The position numbers and the translations under genes were made by a program. A stretch of DNA of 64,000 bases from Polynucleobacter wuianus. GTDB taxonomy: Bacteria > Pseudomonadota > Gammaproteobacteria > Burkholderiales > Burkholderiaceae. Numbering within the stretch: position 1 is the first letter of the stretch; each line of letters begins with the position of its first letter. Shown piece after piece: positions 16,623 through 25,282 of the stretch. Below the pieces are notes generated by a model that saw only the letters and a program-made list of their open reading frames with translations, had not been told where the DNA came from and made no database searches. The stretch lies in the NCBI RefSeq assembly GCF_001659725.1, contig NZ_CP015922.1, positions 682,001 through 746,000 of the forward strand. Reading direction: 5' to 3'.

Positions 16623-18188
16623 ATGACAATCGCAGGCAATATGATTATTGGGCAAGAACTGGTTAAAGGTTCTAAAAAAGCAATCTACGGAATTAATCCT
16701 GCTACTGGTGAGAATCTAGAGCCAGCCTATTTAGGTGGAAGCGCACAAGAAGTAGAGCGTGCTTGTGCTTTAGCCGATCAAGCATTTGATGTTTATCGTG
16801 AAACAGATTTAGAGACCCGCGCTAAGTTCTTAGGGCAAATCGCTGCCAACTTGGCCGCTAATGGTCCCGCTATTATTGAGCGCGCTGGCCTGGAGTCAGG
16901 CTTACCAAAAGCGCGACTTGAGGGAGAGTTGGGTCGGACCATGAACCAACTCAAACTATTTGCCGAGGAAGTGAGAGCAGGTCGCTGGTTGGGGGTGAAG
17001 ATTGACACCGCAATACCAGAGCGCACACCATTGCCGCGCTCGGATTTGCGTTTACGTCATATTCCTTTAGGTCCTGTTGCTGTATTTGGTGCAAGCAATT
17101 TTCCGCTAGCATTTTCAGTAGCGGGTGGTGACACTGCCTCTGCATTGGCAGCTGGTTGCCCAGTGGTTGTCAAAGGTCACTCTGCACACCCAGGTACTTC
17201 TGAATTGGTTGGTAAAGCCATCCAGGCGGCTGTGAAATCTTCTGGTCTTCCAGAGGGCACTTTCTCATTGTTATTTGGTTCAGGTGCGGATATTGGCTCT
17301 GCACTGGTGGCTGATTCCAGAATTAAAGCGGTTGGATTCACAGGTTCACGCTCTGGCGGTGTTGCTTTGATGAAGATTGCTGCAGAACGTGCAGAACCTA
17401 TTCCTGTATATGCAGAGATGAGCAGCATCAATCCGGTATATCTCTTGCCGGAAGCTCTTAAGAATCGCGCCGAAAGTATTGCAACAGGTTTTGTGAACTC
17501 GATGTTGATGGGCTCAGGCCAGTTTTGTACTAATCCGGGCCTACTGATCGTCAAAGAAGCGCCAGAATTGGATGGCTTCGTTAGAAAAGTGGTTGACCTC
17601 GTGAGAGCGGCAAACCCAACAACGATGTTGACACCAGGAATTCACCAAGCATTTGAGTCTGGAGTTGAAAAGCTATCAGGTAATGCCAATGTAGATCTAC
17701 TGGCTCAAGCGCAAGGTAGTAGCGGCCCCAACCAATGTCGTGCTCGCTTATTTTCTACTTCTGCTCAAGCATTCTTAAAAGATCATGCATTGCGTGATGA
17801 GGTATTTGGATCATCCTCACTCATTATTCGTTGCAAAACCGACGAAGAAATCCTGGAGTTAACTCGCAGTCTTGAAGGCCAGCTCACTGCCACCGTATTA
17901 ATGGATCAAGCTGACAACACGGCTTTTGTGAAAAAGCTGTTGAGCATCTTGGAGCGCAAAGTAGGGCGCATTCTCTTTAATGGTTACCCAACAGGAGTTG
18001 AAGTTTGTCATGCCATGGTTCATGGTGGGCCATTCCCAGCCACTTCTGACAGTAGAACAACATCAGTAGGAACGGAAGCTATTTGGAGATTCTTGCGCCC
18101 AATCTGCTATCAGGATTTCCCAAGCGATCTATTGCCTGAAGCCCTAAAAGATCAGAGCCCTGTGCCTAAGCTGGTCAACGGCAAGTAA
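16623..18188 (+). CDS. 2,5-dioxopentanoate (alpha-ketoglutarate semialdehyde) dehydrogenase
   Basis: 521 residues, an aldehyde dehydrogenase of the KGSADH type. It oxidises 2,5-dioxopentanoate to 2-oxoglutarate with NAD(P), feeding the citric acid cycle. Catalytic Cys302 lies in GSGQFCTNPG and Glu265 in VYAEMSSINP. The cofactor region shows GPVAVFGASNFPLAFS, VVKGHSAHPGTSE and GFTGSRSGG. The ASNFP segment replaces the more usual WNFP and is characteristic of this subfamily. The final step of the pathway is thus in the same operon as kdgD and gudD. Candidate ribosome site GAAAGAG before ATG 16623. Confidence 0.93.
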   Translation: MTIAGNMIIGQELVKGSKKAIYGINPATGENLEPAYLGGSAQEVERACALADQAFDVYRETDLETRAKFLGQIAANLAANGPAIIERAGLESGLPKARLEGELGRTMNQLKLFAEEVRAGRWLGVKIDTAIPERTPLPRSDLRLRHIPLGPVAVFGASNFPLAFSVAGGDTASALAAGCPVVVKGHSAHPGTSELVGKAIQAAVKSSGLPEGTFSLLFGSGADIGSALVADSRIKAVGFTGSRSGGVALMKIAAERAEPIPVYAEMSSINPVYLLPEALKNRAESIATGFVNSMLMGSGQFCTNPGLLIVKEAPELDGFVRKVVDLVRAANPTTMLTPGIHQAFESGVEKLSGNANVDLLAQAQGSSGPNQCRARLFSTSAQAFLKDHALRDEVFGSSSLIIRCKTDEEILELTRSLEGQLTATVLMDQADNTAFVKKLLSILERKVGRILFNGYPTGVEVCHAMVHGGPFPATSDSRTTSVGTEAIWRFLRPICYQDFPSDLLPEALKDQSPVPKLVNGK

Positions 18189-18207
18189 ATAATCAAGAGG
18201 AATTCTC

Positions 18208-19182
18208 ATGAAATCCAAACTACTTACATTCCTCCTGATTGCATTTGCTTGTCTAGGCGCTAATGCTCAGACTACGGCAATCAATTTTCCGGCTAAACCG
18301 ATCAAAATCATTGTTCCATTTCCCGCTGGTGGAACTTCTGATGTGCTAGCCCGCCTCATAGGGCAAAAGCTAGGAGACGCTTGGGGTCAGGTCGTTGTTG
18401 TTGAAAACAAACCAGGTGCTAGCGGTAATCTTGGTGCTGAAATGGTTGCCCATGCAACTCCAGATGGTTACACCTTGTTGCTGATGGATGTAGGTACTTT
18501 AGCGATTAGTCAGACGCTCTATACCAGTTTGCCATTTAATGTGCTCAAGGATTTTGCGCCGGTAACGATGGTTGCTTACTCTCCGCATTTATTGGTTGCT
18601 AGTAATAAAACATCTTTTAATACGACTGCTGAGTTAATTGCTTATGCCAAGAAGAACCCAGGCAAATTGAATTTTGCATCTGCTGCCGGTAGTGGAAGTG
18701 CAAATCATCTTGCTGGAGTGATTTTTGCTAAGCAAGCAGGCATTGAGTGGGCTTACATTCCTTACAAGGGTGGGGCACAAGCTATTACCGACTTAGGCGC
18801 TGGTCAGGTAGATGTGACCTTTAATGGCATGACAGCAACCTATCCTCATGTCAAAAGTGGTTTGATTAAGTTAATTGCTGTATCAAGCCCCAAAAGATTG
18901 GAAACCTTGCCAGGCACACCAACCGTTGCAGAAACACTTCCTGGATTTTTAACTGGTAGTTGGCAAGGCATCTTGGCCCCAGCTGGAACGCCAGCACCCA
19001 TCATAGAGAAACTCAATTTGCAGATTTTGAAGATTCTCAAAACACCAGAGATTAAAGAAGCTTTAAAGACTGCAGGAGCTGATGCTGCGCCAACAACTCC
19101 TCAGGAGTTTTCACGCTGGTTACAGCAAGAAGTACAGCGCTCTGCAAAAGTCATAAAAGATAACAACATCAAATTAGATTAA
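18208..19182 (+). CDS. Bug/TctC-family solute-binding protein (aldarate operon, copy 3)
   Basis: 324 residues. Signal peptide runs to about residue 21 (FACLGANAQ). Ligand loops are IVPFPAGGTSDVLAR and AAGSGSANHLAG; IPYKGGAQAITDLGAG and PGTPTVAETLPGF are also typical. AGAGGA precedes the ATG, 19 nt after the aldehyde dehydrogenase stop. It belongs to the same operon by spacing. Why the operon needs several receptors is unclear: they may bind different aldarates (glucarate, galactarate, idarate, tartrate) or act as sensors. Confidence 0.92.
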   Translation: MKSKLLTFLLIAFACLGANAQTTAINFPAKPIKIIVPFPAGGTSDVLARLIGQKLGDAWGQVVVVENKPGASGNLGAEMVAHATPDGYTLLLMDVGTLAISQTLYTSLPFNVLKDFAPVTMVAYSPHLLVASNKTSFNTTAELIAYAKKNPGKLNFASAAGSGSANHLAGVIFAKQAGIEWAYIPYKGGAQAITDLGAGQVDVTFNGMTATYPHVKSGLIKLIAVSSPKRLETLPGTPTVAETLPGFLTGSWQGILAPAGTPAPIIEKLNLQILKILKTPEIKEALKTAGADAAPTTPQEFSRWLQQEVQRSAKVIKDNNIKLD

Positions 19183-19215
19183 TAAATTGAATTAAATACA
19201 GCAACGGAGACAGCG

Positions 19216-20199
19216 ATGTATCAATTGAGTAAGTTAACAAAATACTTCTGTATTGCAATAATGGGTTTGCTGGCCACAGTTAGCCATGCACAAACTGCAT
19301 CTTTTCCTGATAGACCAGTAACGATTGTCGTACCGTTTCCTCCAGGTGGTGGAACGGATGCTGGCGCCAGGCTGATTGCGCAAAAACTTTCTACCCGTTG
19401 GGGTCAGTCCGTCATCATTGATAACAAGGCTGGCGCTTCAGGCATGGTGGGTTCAGAGTTTGTATCTCGTGCTAAGCCAGATGGCTATACCTTACTCATT
19501 GGCAATATTGGTACTTTCTCAATTAATCCATCGCTCTATAAAAAGATGCCTTATGACCCAGACAAGGCATTTGTACCAGTGAGCATGATTGCTGAGTTGC
19601 CATACTTTCTGCTGGTGACCCCAAGTATGAAAGCCAATAACGTTAAAGAATTCATTGCTTTTGCAAAAGCGAATCCTGGGGCTGTTACTTATGCAAGCTC
19701 AGGTAGCGGTAGCGGACCACATCTTGCTGGTGAGATGTTTGAGAAAGCAACAGGCTTAGACATGATGCATGTGCCGTATAAAGGCGGTGGGCCAGCAGCA
19801 GCTGATGTGATGGCAGGGCACGTCAATATGTATTTCTCAACCGTATTGGAATCGATTGGTTCGGTAAAGTCGGGCAAGCTCAAAGCACTAGGTGCAAGCT
19901 CATTAGTCCGTTCACCAGCAATGCCCGAGTTACCAACTATTGCTGAGTCAGGTGTTCCTGGCTTTGATGCTGCATCATGGATCGGTATCGCTGCTCCAGC
20001 AGGAACTCCTCCAGCACTAGTAGACAAGATTGCGGCAGATATTAAAGCGGTGATCTCTGAGCAAGATACCAAGCAAACACTGATTCAGCAGGGCGCCACA
20101 CCAATGCCGTTATCACCAACGGCATTTAAAGCCAGAATTGAAAGCGACCGCGTGCGTTATGCAAAAGTGATTAAAGAGGGTAACGTCCAAGTCGACTAA
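19216..20199 (+). CDS. Bug/TctC-family solute-binding protein (aldarate operon, copy 4)
   Basis: 327 residues. The signal peptide ends near residue 26 (TVSHAQ). Ligand loops are VVPFPPGGGTDAGARLIA and SSGSGSGPHLAGEMF; VPYKGGGPAAADVMAG and LPTIAESGVPGF are further hallmarks. GGAGA precedes the ATG. It is the last gene before a strong terminator at 20230-20253, so it closes the aldarate operon. Its closest visible relatives in the window are copies 2 and 3. Confidence 0.92.
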   Translation: MYQLSKLTKYFCIAIMGLLATVSHAQTASFPDRPVTIVVPFPPGGGTDAGARLIAQKLSTRWGQSVIIDNKAGASGMVGSEFVSRAKPDGYTLLIGNIGTFSINPSLYKKMPYDPDKAFVPVSMIAELPYFLLVTPSMKANNVKEFIAFAKANPGAVTYASSGSGSGPHLAGEMFEKATGLDMMHVPYKGGGPAAADVMAGHVNMYFSTVLESIGSVKSGKLKALGASSLVRSPAMPELPTIAESGVPGFDAASWIGIAAPAGTPPALVDKIAADIKAVISEQDTKQTLIQQGATPMPLSPTAFKARIESDRVRYAKVIKEGNVQVD

Positions 20200-20229
20200 G
20201 TTCAGCAACCATTTCCGTCTCTGACTTTG

Positions 20230-20253
20230 GCCACCTTCGGGTGGCTTTTTTTT
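20230..20253 (+). terminator. Strong rho-independent terminator of the aldarate operon
   Basis: GCCACC (20230-20235), TTCG tetraloop, GGTGGC (20240-20245) and eight T residues. It is 31 bp after the last Bug gene and marks the operon end, about 9.6 kb from the promoter. Confidence 0.92.
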
Positions 20254-20462
20254 GTGACCTTCAAGGCCTAATCATCGACACAAATTCCGCACTTTTTGGA
20301 GCATTTGAGCACTTTTATATTGCACTCATGCACTGATTGAGGGTGTCAGTACAAAAATCGAAAAGTATCAATAGTAAATTGACCCCCTAAGGTGGCACCC
20401 ATGAATTTAAAAGCTTTGCTACACTGAGAAAAAAAGTAGTATCAAAACTAAGGAGATTAAGC

Positions 20463-21614
20463 ATGAAATCACGCATTTCTATGTTGTTAGCTGCATTGGT
20501 CATTGGCCTCTCAGCTAATGCATCTGCAAAAGATACTGTCAAGATTGCCTATATTGGGCCCCTGACTGGAGGCGTTTCTGCCAATGGTATTGGTGGCCGA
20601 AACTCCGCAGATTTAGCTGTACGTCTCAAAAATCAAGACCCTAATGCTAAATATAAGTACGAATTAGTTGCTGCTGATGATGAGTGTAAGCCTAACGTAG
20701 GCGTACAAGTTGCGACCAAAATTGCATCTGATAGCTCAATCATTGCTGGTGTCACGCATTATTGCTCTGCAGTTGCCATGAGTACCGTGGACGTTTATCA
20801 CAAGTTTGGTTTGCCAGTAATGGTGTGGGGCGCAGTATTGCCAGAGATTACTTATGGCAATGATTACAAAGAAGTCCATCGCGTCAATGGCACGATGATT
20901 AACCAAAATGAAGTGGCTGCAAAGTTCTTAACCGGCCTTGGTTACAAGAGATGGGTCATTATTCATGACACTACTGACTACGGTAAAGGTCACAATAAGT
21001 ACTTCTCACAGTTCTTAACAAAGAACGGTGGCCAAATTCTGGGTACATTTGGCGTTACCGCTGACCAACAGGATTTCACGGCTGAACTAACCAAGATCAA
21101 AGAGTTGAAGCCTGAAGTGGTTTATTTTGGTGGCTTGACGCCAATTGGTATTCGTATTCGCACACAGATGGATCGCTTAGGTATCAAGGCGGTTTTCGAA
21201 GGTACCTCAGGTATTAAGTCTGATGCCTATATTGAAGGCTTAGGAAAACTCTCTGAAGGCTCGCTGTCATTTATTGAAGGTGCTCCTTGGGAGAAGTTGC
21301 CTGGTGGACTCGGATTTATTGCTAAGTACAACCAGCAAAAATATCCTGATGCGCCAGAAGCATATGGCCCATTTGCATACACAGCTGCAAACCTGATCAT
21401 GGATGCAATTGAAAAAGCTGGCCCTGATCGCAAAAAAGTGATGGCAGTTTTAAATAACACTCAAAACGTAGAGACCATTATCGGCAAAGTGAGTTTTGAC
21501 GATCACCGTCAGAACGTCGTTCCTTTAATCTCTAAGTATGTTGCTCAAGATGGTAAGTGGGTAGTTTGGGAAGACAGTCTTTATGCCAAGGGACAACGTA
21601 AATTAGGTCAATAA
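20463..21614 (+). CDS. Branched-chain amino-acid-type ABC transporter substrate-binding protein
   Basis: 383 residues, periplasmic binding fold type I (LivK/Peripla_BP_6 group). Signal peptide ends near residue 22 (SANASAK). The mature start TVKIAYIGPLTGGVSANGIGG and VAADDECKPNVGVQVATKIA are typical, as are DTTDYGKGHNKYF and the hinge region LKPEVVYFGG. AAGGAG precedes the ATG. It heads a complete livKHMGF-like set followed by an M20 peptidase and an amidase. Ligand could be an amino acid, a peptide-like amide or another small molecule; the sequence does not tell. Confidence 0.93.
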   Translation: MKSRISMLLAALVIGLSANASAKDTVKIAYIGPLTGGVSANGIGGRNSADLAVRLKNQDPNAKYKYELVAADDECKPNVGVQVATKIASDSSIIAGVTHYCSAVAMSTVDVYHKFGLPVMVWGAVLPEITYGNDYKEVHRVNGTMINQNEVAAKFLTGLGYKRWVIIHDTTDYGKGHNKYFSQFLTKNGGQILGTFGVTADQQDFTAELTKIKELKPEVVYFGGLTPIGIRIRTQMDRLGIKAVFEGTSGIKSDAYIEGLGKLSEGSLSFIEGAPWEKLPGGLGFIAKYNQQKYPDAPEAYGPFAYTAANLIMDAIEKAGPDRKKVMAVLNNTQNVETIIGKVSFDDHRQNVVPLISKYVAQDGKWVVWEDSLYAKGQRKLGQ

Positions 21615-21656
21615 TCTCTTTTGATTTTTTACAGAGGTCAAAGAGGGTAAGTTTGC

Positions 21657-22589
21657 ATGCCATTTGATATTTTTTTGCAGTACCTGCTCAATGGGTTGAT
21701 GTTGGGCGTGATTTATGCAATCGTGGCTGTCGGCTTCACCCTCTATTTTGGTGTGCTCGATGTCATTAAGTTTTCACACGGTGACATCTTGATGGTGGGG
21801 GCCTTTGCCGGCCTCACCACTTACATTGGTATTGCGGGAACTTTTGAGTCACCCTGGTTGCAATTGTTGGTGCTGGTATTCATCAGCCTTTCAGTGGCAG
21901 CATTTTTAGGTGCCGTGATTGCACGCTACCTTATATTGCCTCTACAAAAAGCACCCCCAATTAATACCTTGCTCGTGACCTTAATGTTGGGTCTTGCGCT
22001 TCGTGAAATGGTTCGCCTGTTTTATCCCAACGGTTCTAATCCCAAACCATTCCCAAGATTGTTGCCAACCGATGGCATTGCTTTAGGTGAATTTACTTTA
22101 CGCTCTGACAGCTTGATTCTGCTGGCTACTGGCATCATTACCATCATTGCAGTGCAAAGACTCATTACTAAAAGCAAAATTGGTTTGGCAATTCGTGCAG
22201 TTGCTCAAGATAGTGAGACAGCACGCATTATGGGCATTAACTTTCATCAAATTGTATTGATTACTTTTATGTTGGGTTCTGCCTTGGCAGCCTTAGCAGG
22301 CTTGATGAATGGCCTGTATTACAACGAAGTGAACTTCAGTATGGGCTTACTTCTAGGGGTCATTGGATTTTCAGCGGCGGTTGTGGGTGGTCTAGGTAAT
22401 TTTTATGGCGCCATTGTTGGAGGGTTTTTATTTGCCGCCCTTCAGACCGTGGGGGCAGTATTGTTTCCAGCGATCATGCCTAGCGTTCCAAGTGCATACA
22501 AAGACGTATTTGCCTTTACCATGATCATCATCATTATGGGATTAAAGCCAACTGGCTTGATTTCTGAAAAATCAAGCGAGCGTGTTTAA
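21657..22589 (+). CDS. livH: ABC transporter permease, LivH type
   Basis: 310 residues, inner-membrane permease with about eight hydrophobic segments. It begins LQYLLNGLMLGVIYAIVAVG and has the coupling-loop region AIRAVAQDSETARIMGIN typical of LivH. GLGNFYGAIVGGF is the usual C-terminal segment. GAGGG lies before ATG 21657, 42 nt after the binding protein. It would pair with the LivM-like permease 3 nt downstream to form the transport channel. Confidence 0.93.
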   Translation: MPFDIFLQYLLNGLMLGVIYAIVAVGFTLYFGVLDVIKFSHGDILMVGAFAGLTTYIGIAGTFESPWLQLLVLVFISLSVAAFLGAVIARYLILPLQKAPPINTLLVTLMLGLALREMVRLFYPNGSNPKPFPRLLPTDGIALGEFTLRSDSLILLATGIITIIAVQRLITKSKIGLAIRAVAQDSETARIMGINFHQIVLITFMLGSALAALAGLMNGLYYNEVNFSMGLLLGVIGFSAAVVGGLGNFYGAIVGGFLFAALQTVGAVLFPAIMPSVPSAYKDVFAFTMIIIIMGLKPTGLISEKSSERV

Positions 22590-22591
22590 GC

Positions 22592-23734
22592 ATGAAGCTG
22601 CTAATCTCTACCTTCATTGTCTTCCTCATCTATTGCATCTTATTGCTTGGCGCTGAAAACCAAGTGGAAGTAGGTGCATTAGTCGCCGTTGCTTTTGTTG
22701 CAAGCTTAGTTGGTAAAAAGCTTGGCTTTATGGATCGACTAGCGATTGCAGTAAGTCAGCATTCCAGCTTTCCAGCAATTGCTTCTGTAGTTGGTGTCTT
22801 GATCATGATGGCGGTGTTTCATAACTCCCACTTTGCACTATTGATGCTAGCAACCGTATTAATTTATGCCATCGTGTGCTTGGGTCTCAACATCCAATTT
22901 GGTTATGTGGGGATTGTGAACTTTGCTGGCGCTGCCTTTTTTGGCATTGGTAGCTACACTGCTGCAGTTCTAGCTACGCATACAGCCGTGCCTCATTTAT
23001 TGGTGCTGTTTATTGCAGCCACCATTTCAGCCTTAATTGGTTCAATCTTGATTTATCCAGTATTGAGAACACGTGGCCACTACGCTGCGCTAGTAACGAT
23101 TGCCTTTGGTATCTTGTTCCGCAACTTTTTAGAAGTAAATGACACTTTGGGCGGTCCTCAGGGTCTCAAAATTCCACCACTGACTATTTTTGGTTGGAAT
23201 CTTTCTGAAGGAATCCAGGTTGGAGGTATTGAGCTGTCCTTTTATATTCCTTACTTGCTGATCGCTTTAATCCTGTTGGTTGCTACCTTCCGTATTACCC
23301 GAAATTTAGAGCGCTCATGGATTGGCTTGAGCATGGATATGGTTCGCACGGATGAGATTGCTGCCTCTACCTTTGGCGTGAACATTGCCCATTGGAAAAT
23401 CGTCGCATTTACTCTAGGTAATTTTGTTGCGGGTCTGGCGGGTGCGTTATACGGCATGATGACGGCCTATGTCGCGCCGAATAACTTTACTTTTGCCGAT
23501 TCGCTGATCTTAGTTTCGATTGTGATTCTTGGAGGCATTGGAAATCCATGGGGAATTATTCCAGCCGCAGCGATTGTCGTCATTCTTCCAGAAAAGCTGC
23601 AATTCATACAGGAATACCGTTTCTTGCTGTATGCAATTGTGGTGATTTTGATTCTGCTCTTTAGGCCAGATGGGCTCCTTCCTCGGCGAATTCGTAATTA
23701 CTTCCCAGGTAAGAAAGCGGGGGAGCAAGAATGA
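22592..23734 (+). CDS. livM: ABC transporter permease, LivM type
   Basis: 380 residues, hydrophobic throughout. The LivM hallmark is the segment LGLNIQFGYVGIVNFAGAAFFGIGSYTAA (seen at about residues 93-121; key residues Gln, Gly and Asn). The coupling loop is MDMVRTDEIAASTFGVN, and the C-terminal GGIGNPWGIIPAA follows. It has an extra N-terminal hydrophobic stretch of about 60 residues, as LivM proteins often do. The stop overlaps the LivG-like start by 4 nt. Confidence 0.93.
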   Translation: MKLLISTFIVFLIYCILLLGAENQVEVGALVAVAFVASLVGKKLGFMDRLAIAVSQHSSFPAIASVVGVLIMMAVFHNSHFALLMLATVLIYAIVCLGLNIQFGYVGIVNFAGAAFFGIGSYTAAVLATHTAVPHLLVLFIAATISALIGSILIYPVLRTRGHYAALVTIAFGILFRNFLEVNDTLGGPQGLKIPPLTIFGWNLSEGIQVGGIELSFYIPYLLIALILLVATFRITRNLERSWIGLSMDMVRTDEIAASTFGVNIAHWKIVAFTLGNFVAGLAGALYGMMTAYVAPNNFTFADSLILVSIVILGGIGNPWGIIPAAAIVVILPEKLQFIQEYRFLLYAIVVILILLFRPDGLLPRRIRNYFPGKKAGEQE

Positions 23735-24528
23735 GCAATGTGATGAACTCTGCCAAGTCAAAAATTTTAGAAGCAAGCAATCTCACCATGCGATTTGGTG
23801 GCGTTACTGCTTTGGACTCCCTCAATCTGCATGTGAATGAGGGCGAAGTCTTGGGTCTTTTGGGTCCCAATGGTTCTGGTAAGACAACCTTCTTTAATGT
23901 CATTACTGGTTTGTACCGTGCCACCGCTGGAAACGTCAGCTTTCGTGGACAAGATTTAACGGATGCCAGTGCTCAAGAGGTATACCTGCATGCGATTACC
24001 CGTACGTTTCAGCGTTCACGCTTGTCATTGCCTCTGACAGTCTTTGACAACATCGCTATTGGCGATAACCGAAGACTGAATACGGGTTTGTTCTTTAATT
24101 TATTTGCCCGAGATCAGTTTGAAAAAGAGTATGACCGCGTAGTAGAGCAAGTCAGAGCACTACTGTTGACATTTAATCCTCAATTGGCAGCCAAAATATT
24201 TGAGCCCGTAGCGAGTTTGCCAATGATTGATCGGCGTCGTATTGAAATTTGTCGGGCCTTAATTAGTGAGCCAGATCTTTTACTATTAGATGAGCCATCT
24301 GCAGGTATGACCCATGATGAAACGGCAGAGGTCATGAATGATATTTTGCAGGTACGTAGCAAGATTAAGCCATTTACAATTATTTTGATTGAACATGAAA
24401 TGGGCTTGATTCAGCGTATGACCGAGCGTTGCATTGTTCTGAATTACGGAAAAAAAATTGCTGAAGGCACTTATGATGAAATCGTCAGCAATCGTGAAGT
24501 GCAGGTTGCTTACCTGGGGCAGGAATAA
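23731..24528 (+). CDS. livG: ABC transporter ATP-binding protein, LivG type
   Basis: 265 residues. Walker A is LLGPNGSGKTTFFN near residue 47; the LivG family insert RTFQRSRLSLPLTVFDNI follows. Walker B is LLLLDEPSAGMT and the switch histidine is in LIEHEMGLI. The signature segment reads LPMIDRRRIEICRAL, where the canonical LSGGQ Ser-Gly-Gly is not preserved (SLPMIDRRR). Family members usually have LSYGQQRR here, so this is an unusual signature. GGAG precedes the ATG. It overlaps livM by 4 nt. Confidence 0.92.
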   Translation: MSNVMNSAKSKILEASNLTMRFGGVTALDSLNLHVNEGEVLGLLGPNGSGKTTFFNVITGLYRATAGNVSFRGQDLTDASAQEVYLHAITRTFQRSRLSLPLTVFDNIAIGDNRRLNTGLFFNLFARDQFEKEYDRVVEQVRALLLTFNPQLAAKIFEPVASLPMIDRRRIEICRALISEPDLLLLDEPSAGMTHDETAEVMNDILQVRSKIKPFTIILIEHEMGLIQRMTERCIVLNYGKKIAEGTYDEIVSNREVQVAYLGQE

Positions 24529-24530
24529 TC

Positions 24531-25238
24531 ATGGCTTTATTAGAAATTGACCACATCAATACAGCCTACGATCGTATAGACGTGCTAGAGGATGTATCGA
24601 TCAAAGTCGAGCGCGGACAAATCACCTGTATTTTGGGCGCTAATGGTGCGGGTAAATCGACCCTCATCCGTTCTATTTTGGGTTTGACCCCAGCCAATCG
24701 CGGCAAGATTATTTTTAATGGTGCCGATATCACGCATTTACCAACCCATCGGATTATTGGGCAAGGGATTGCTTGTGTGCCAGAGGGTCGCCGTGTTTTT
24801 CCAAGAATGACCGTTGATGAAAACTTATCAGTAGGTGCCTATTTAGTTGGCGATCAAAAGGTCATACAGGAGCGTCGTGATCGAGTGAAGACTTTATTTC
24901 CACGTCTTGCTGAACGCGCTAATCAGTTAGCTGGAACTATGTCAGGTGGCGAGCAAGCAATGTTGGCAATTGGCCGTAGTTTGATGAGCTCTCCAGAACT
25001 CCTCATTTTTGATGAGCCATCTTTAGGTCTTTCTCCTTTGTTTGTGAAAGAGAATTTCAAGATCATTAAAGAGATTAATGAAATGAGCACTACTGTTCTG
25101 CTTGTAGAGCAGAATGTGCGCCAAACTTTGGCGATTGCGCACTGTGGCTATGTAATTGCCAAAGGTCAGGTGGTGGCACAAGGTAGCGCTAGTGAGCTTG
25201 CTGAAAATTCAGAAGTACAAGCCGCCTATTTTGGGTAA
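24531..25238 (+). CDS. livF: ABC transporter ATP-binding protein, LivF type
   Basis: 235 residues, the normal LivF size. Walker A is LGANGAGKSTLIRS near residue 36, the signature is MSGGEQAMLAIGRSL, Walker B is LLIFDEPSLGLSP and the switch His region is LLVEQNVRQTL (Gln/Asn in place of the usual His, as in many LivF). AGGA precedes the ATG, 3 nt after livG. It forms the ATPase heterodimer with the LivG-like subunit and supplies the canonical signature motif. Confidence 0.93.
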   Translation: MALLEIDHINTAYDRIDVLEDVSIKVERGQITCILGANGAGKSTLIRSILGLTPANRGKIIFNGADITHLPTHRIIGQGIACVPEGRRVFPRMTVDENLSVGAYLVGDQKVIQERRDRVKTLFPRLAERANQLAGTMSGGEQAMLAIGRSLMSSPELLIFDEPSLGLSPLFVKENFKIIKEINEMSTTVLLVEQNVRQTLAIAHCGYVIAKGQVVAQGSASELAENSEVQAAYFG

Positions 25239-25282
25239 TACTTTTAGGTAGATACCCTTCAAAAAATTCGTTTGAACACAAG

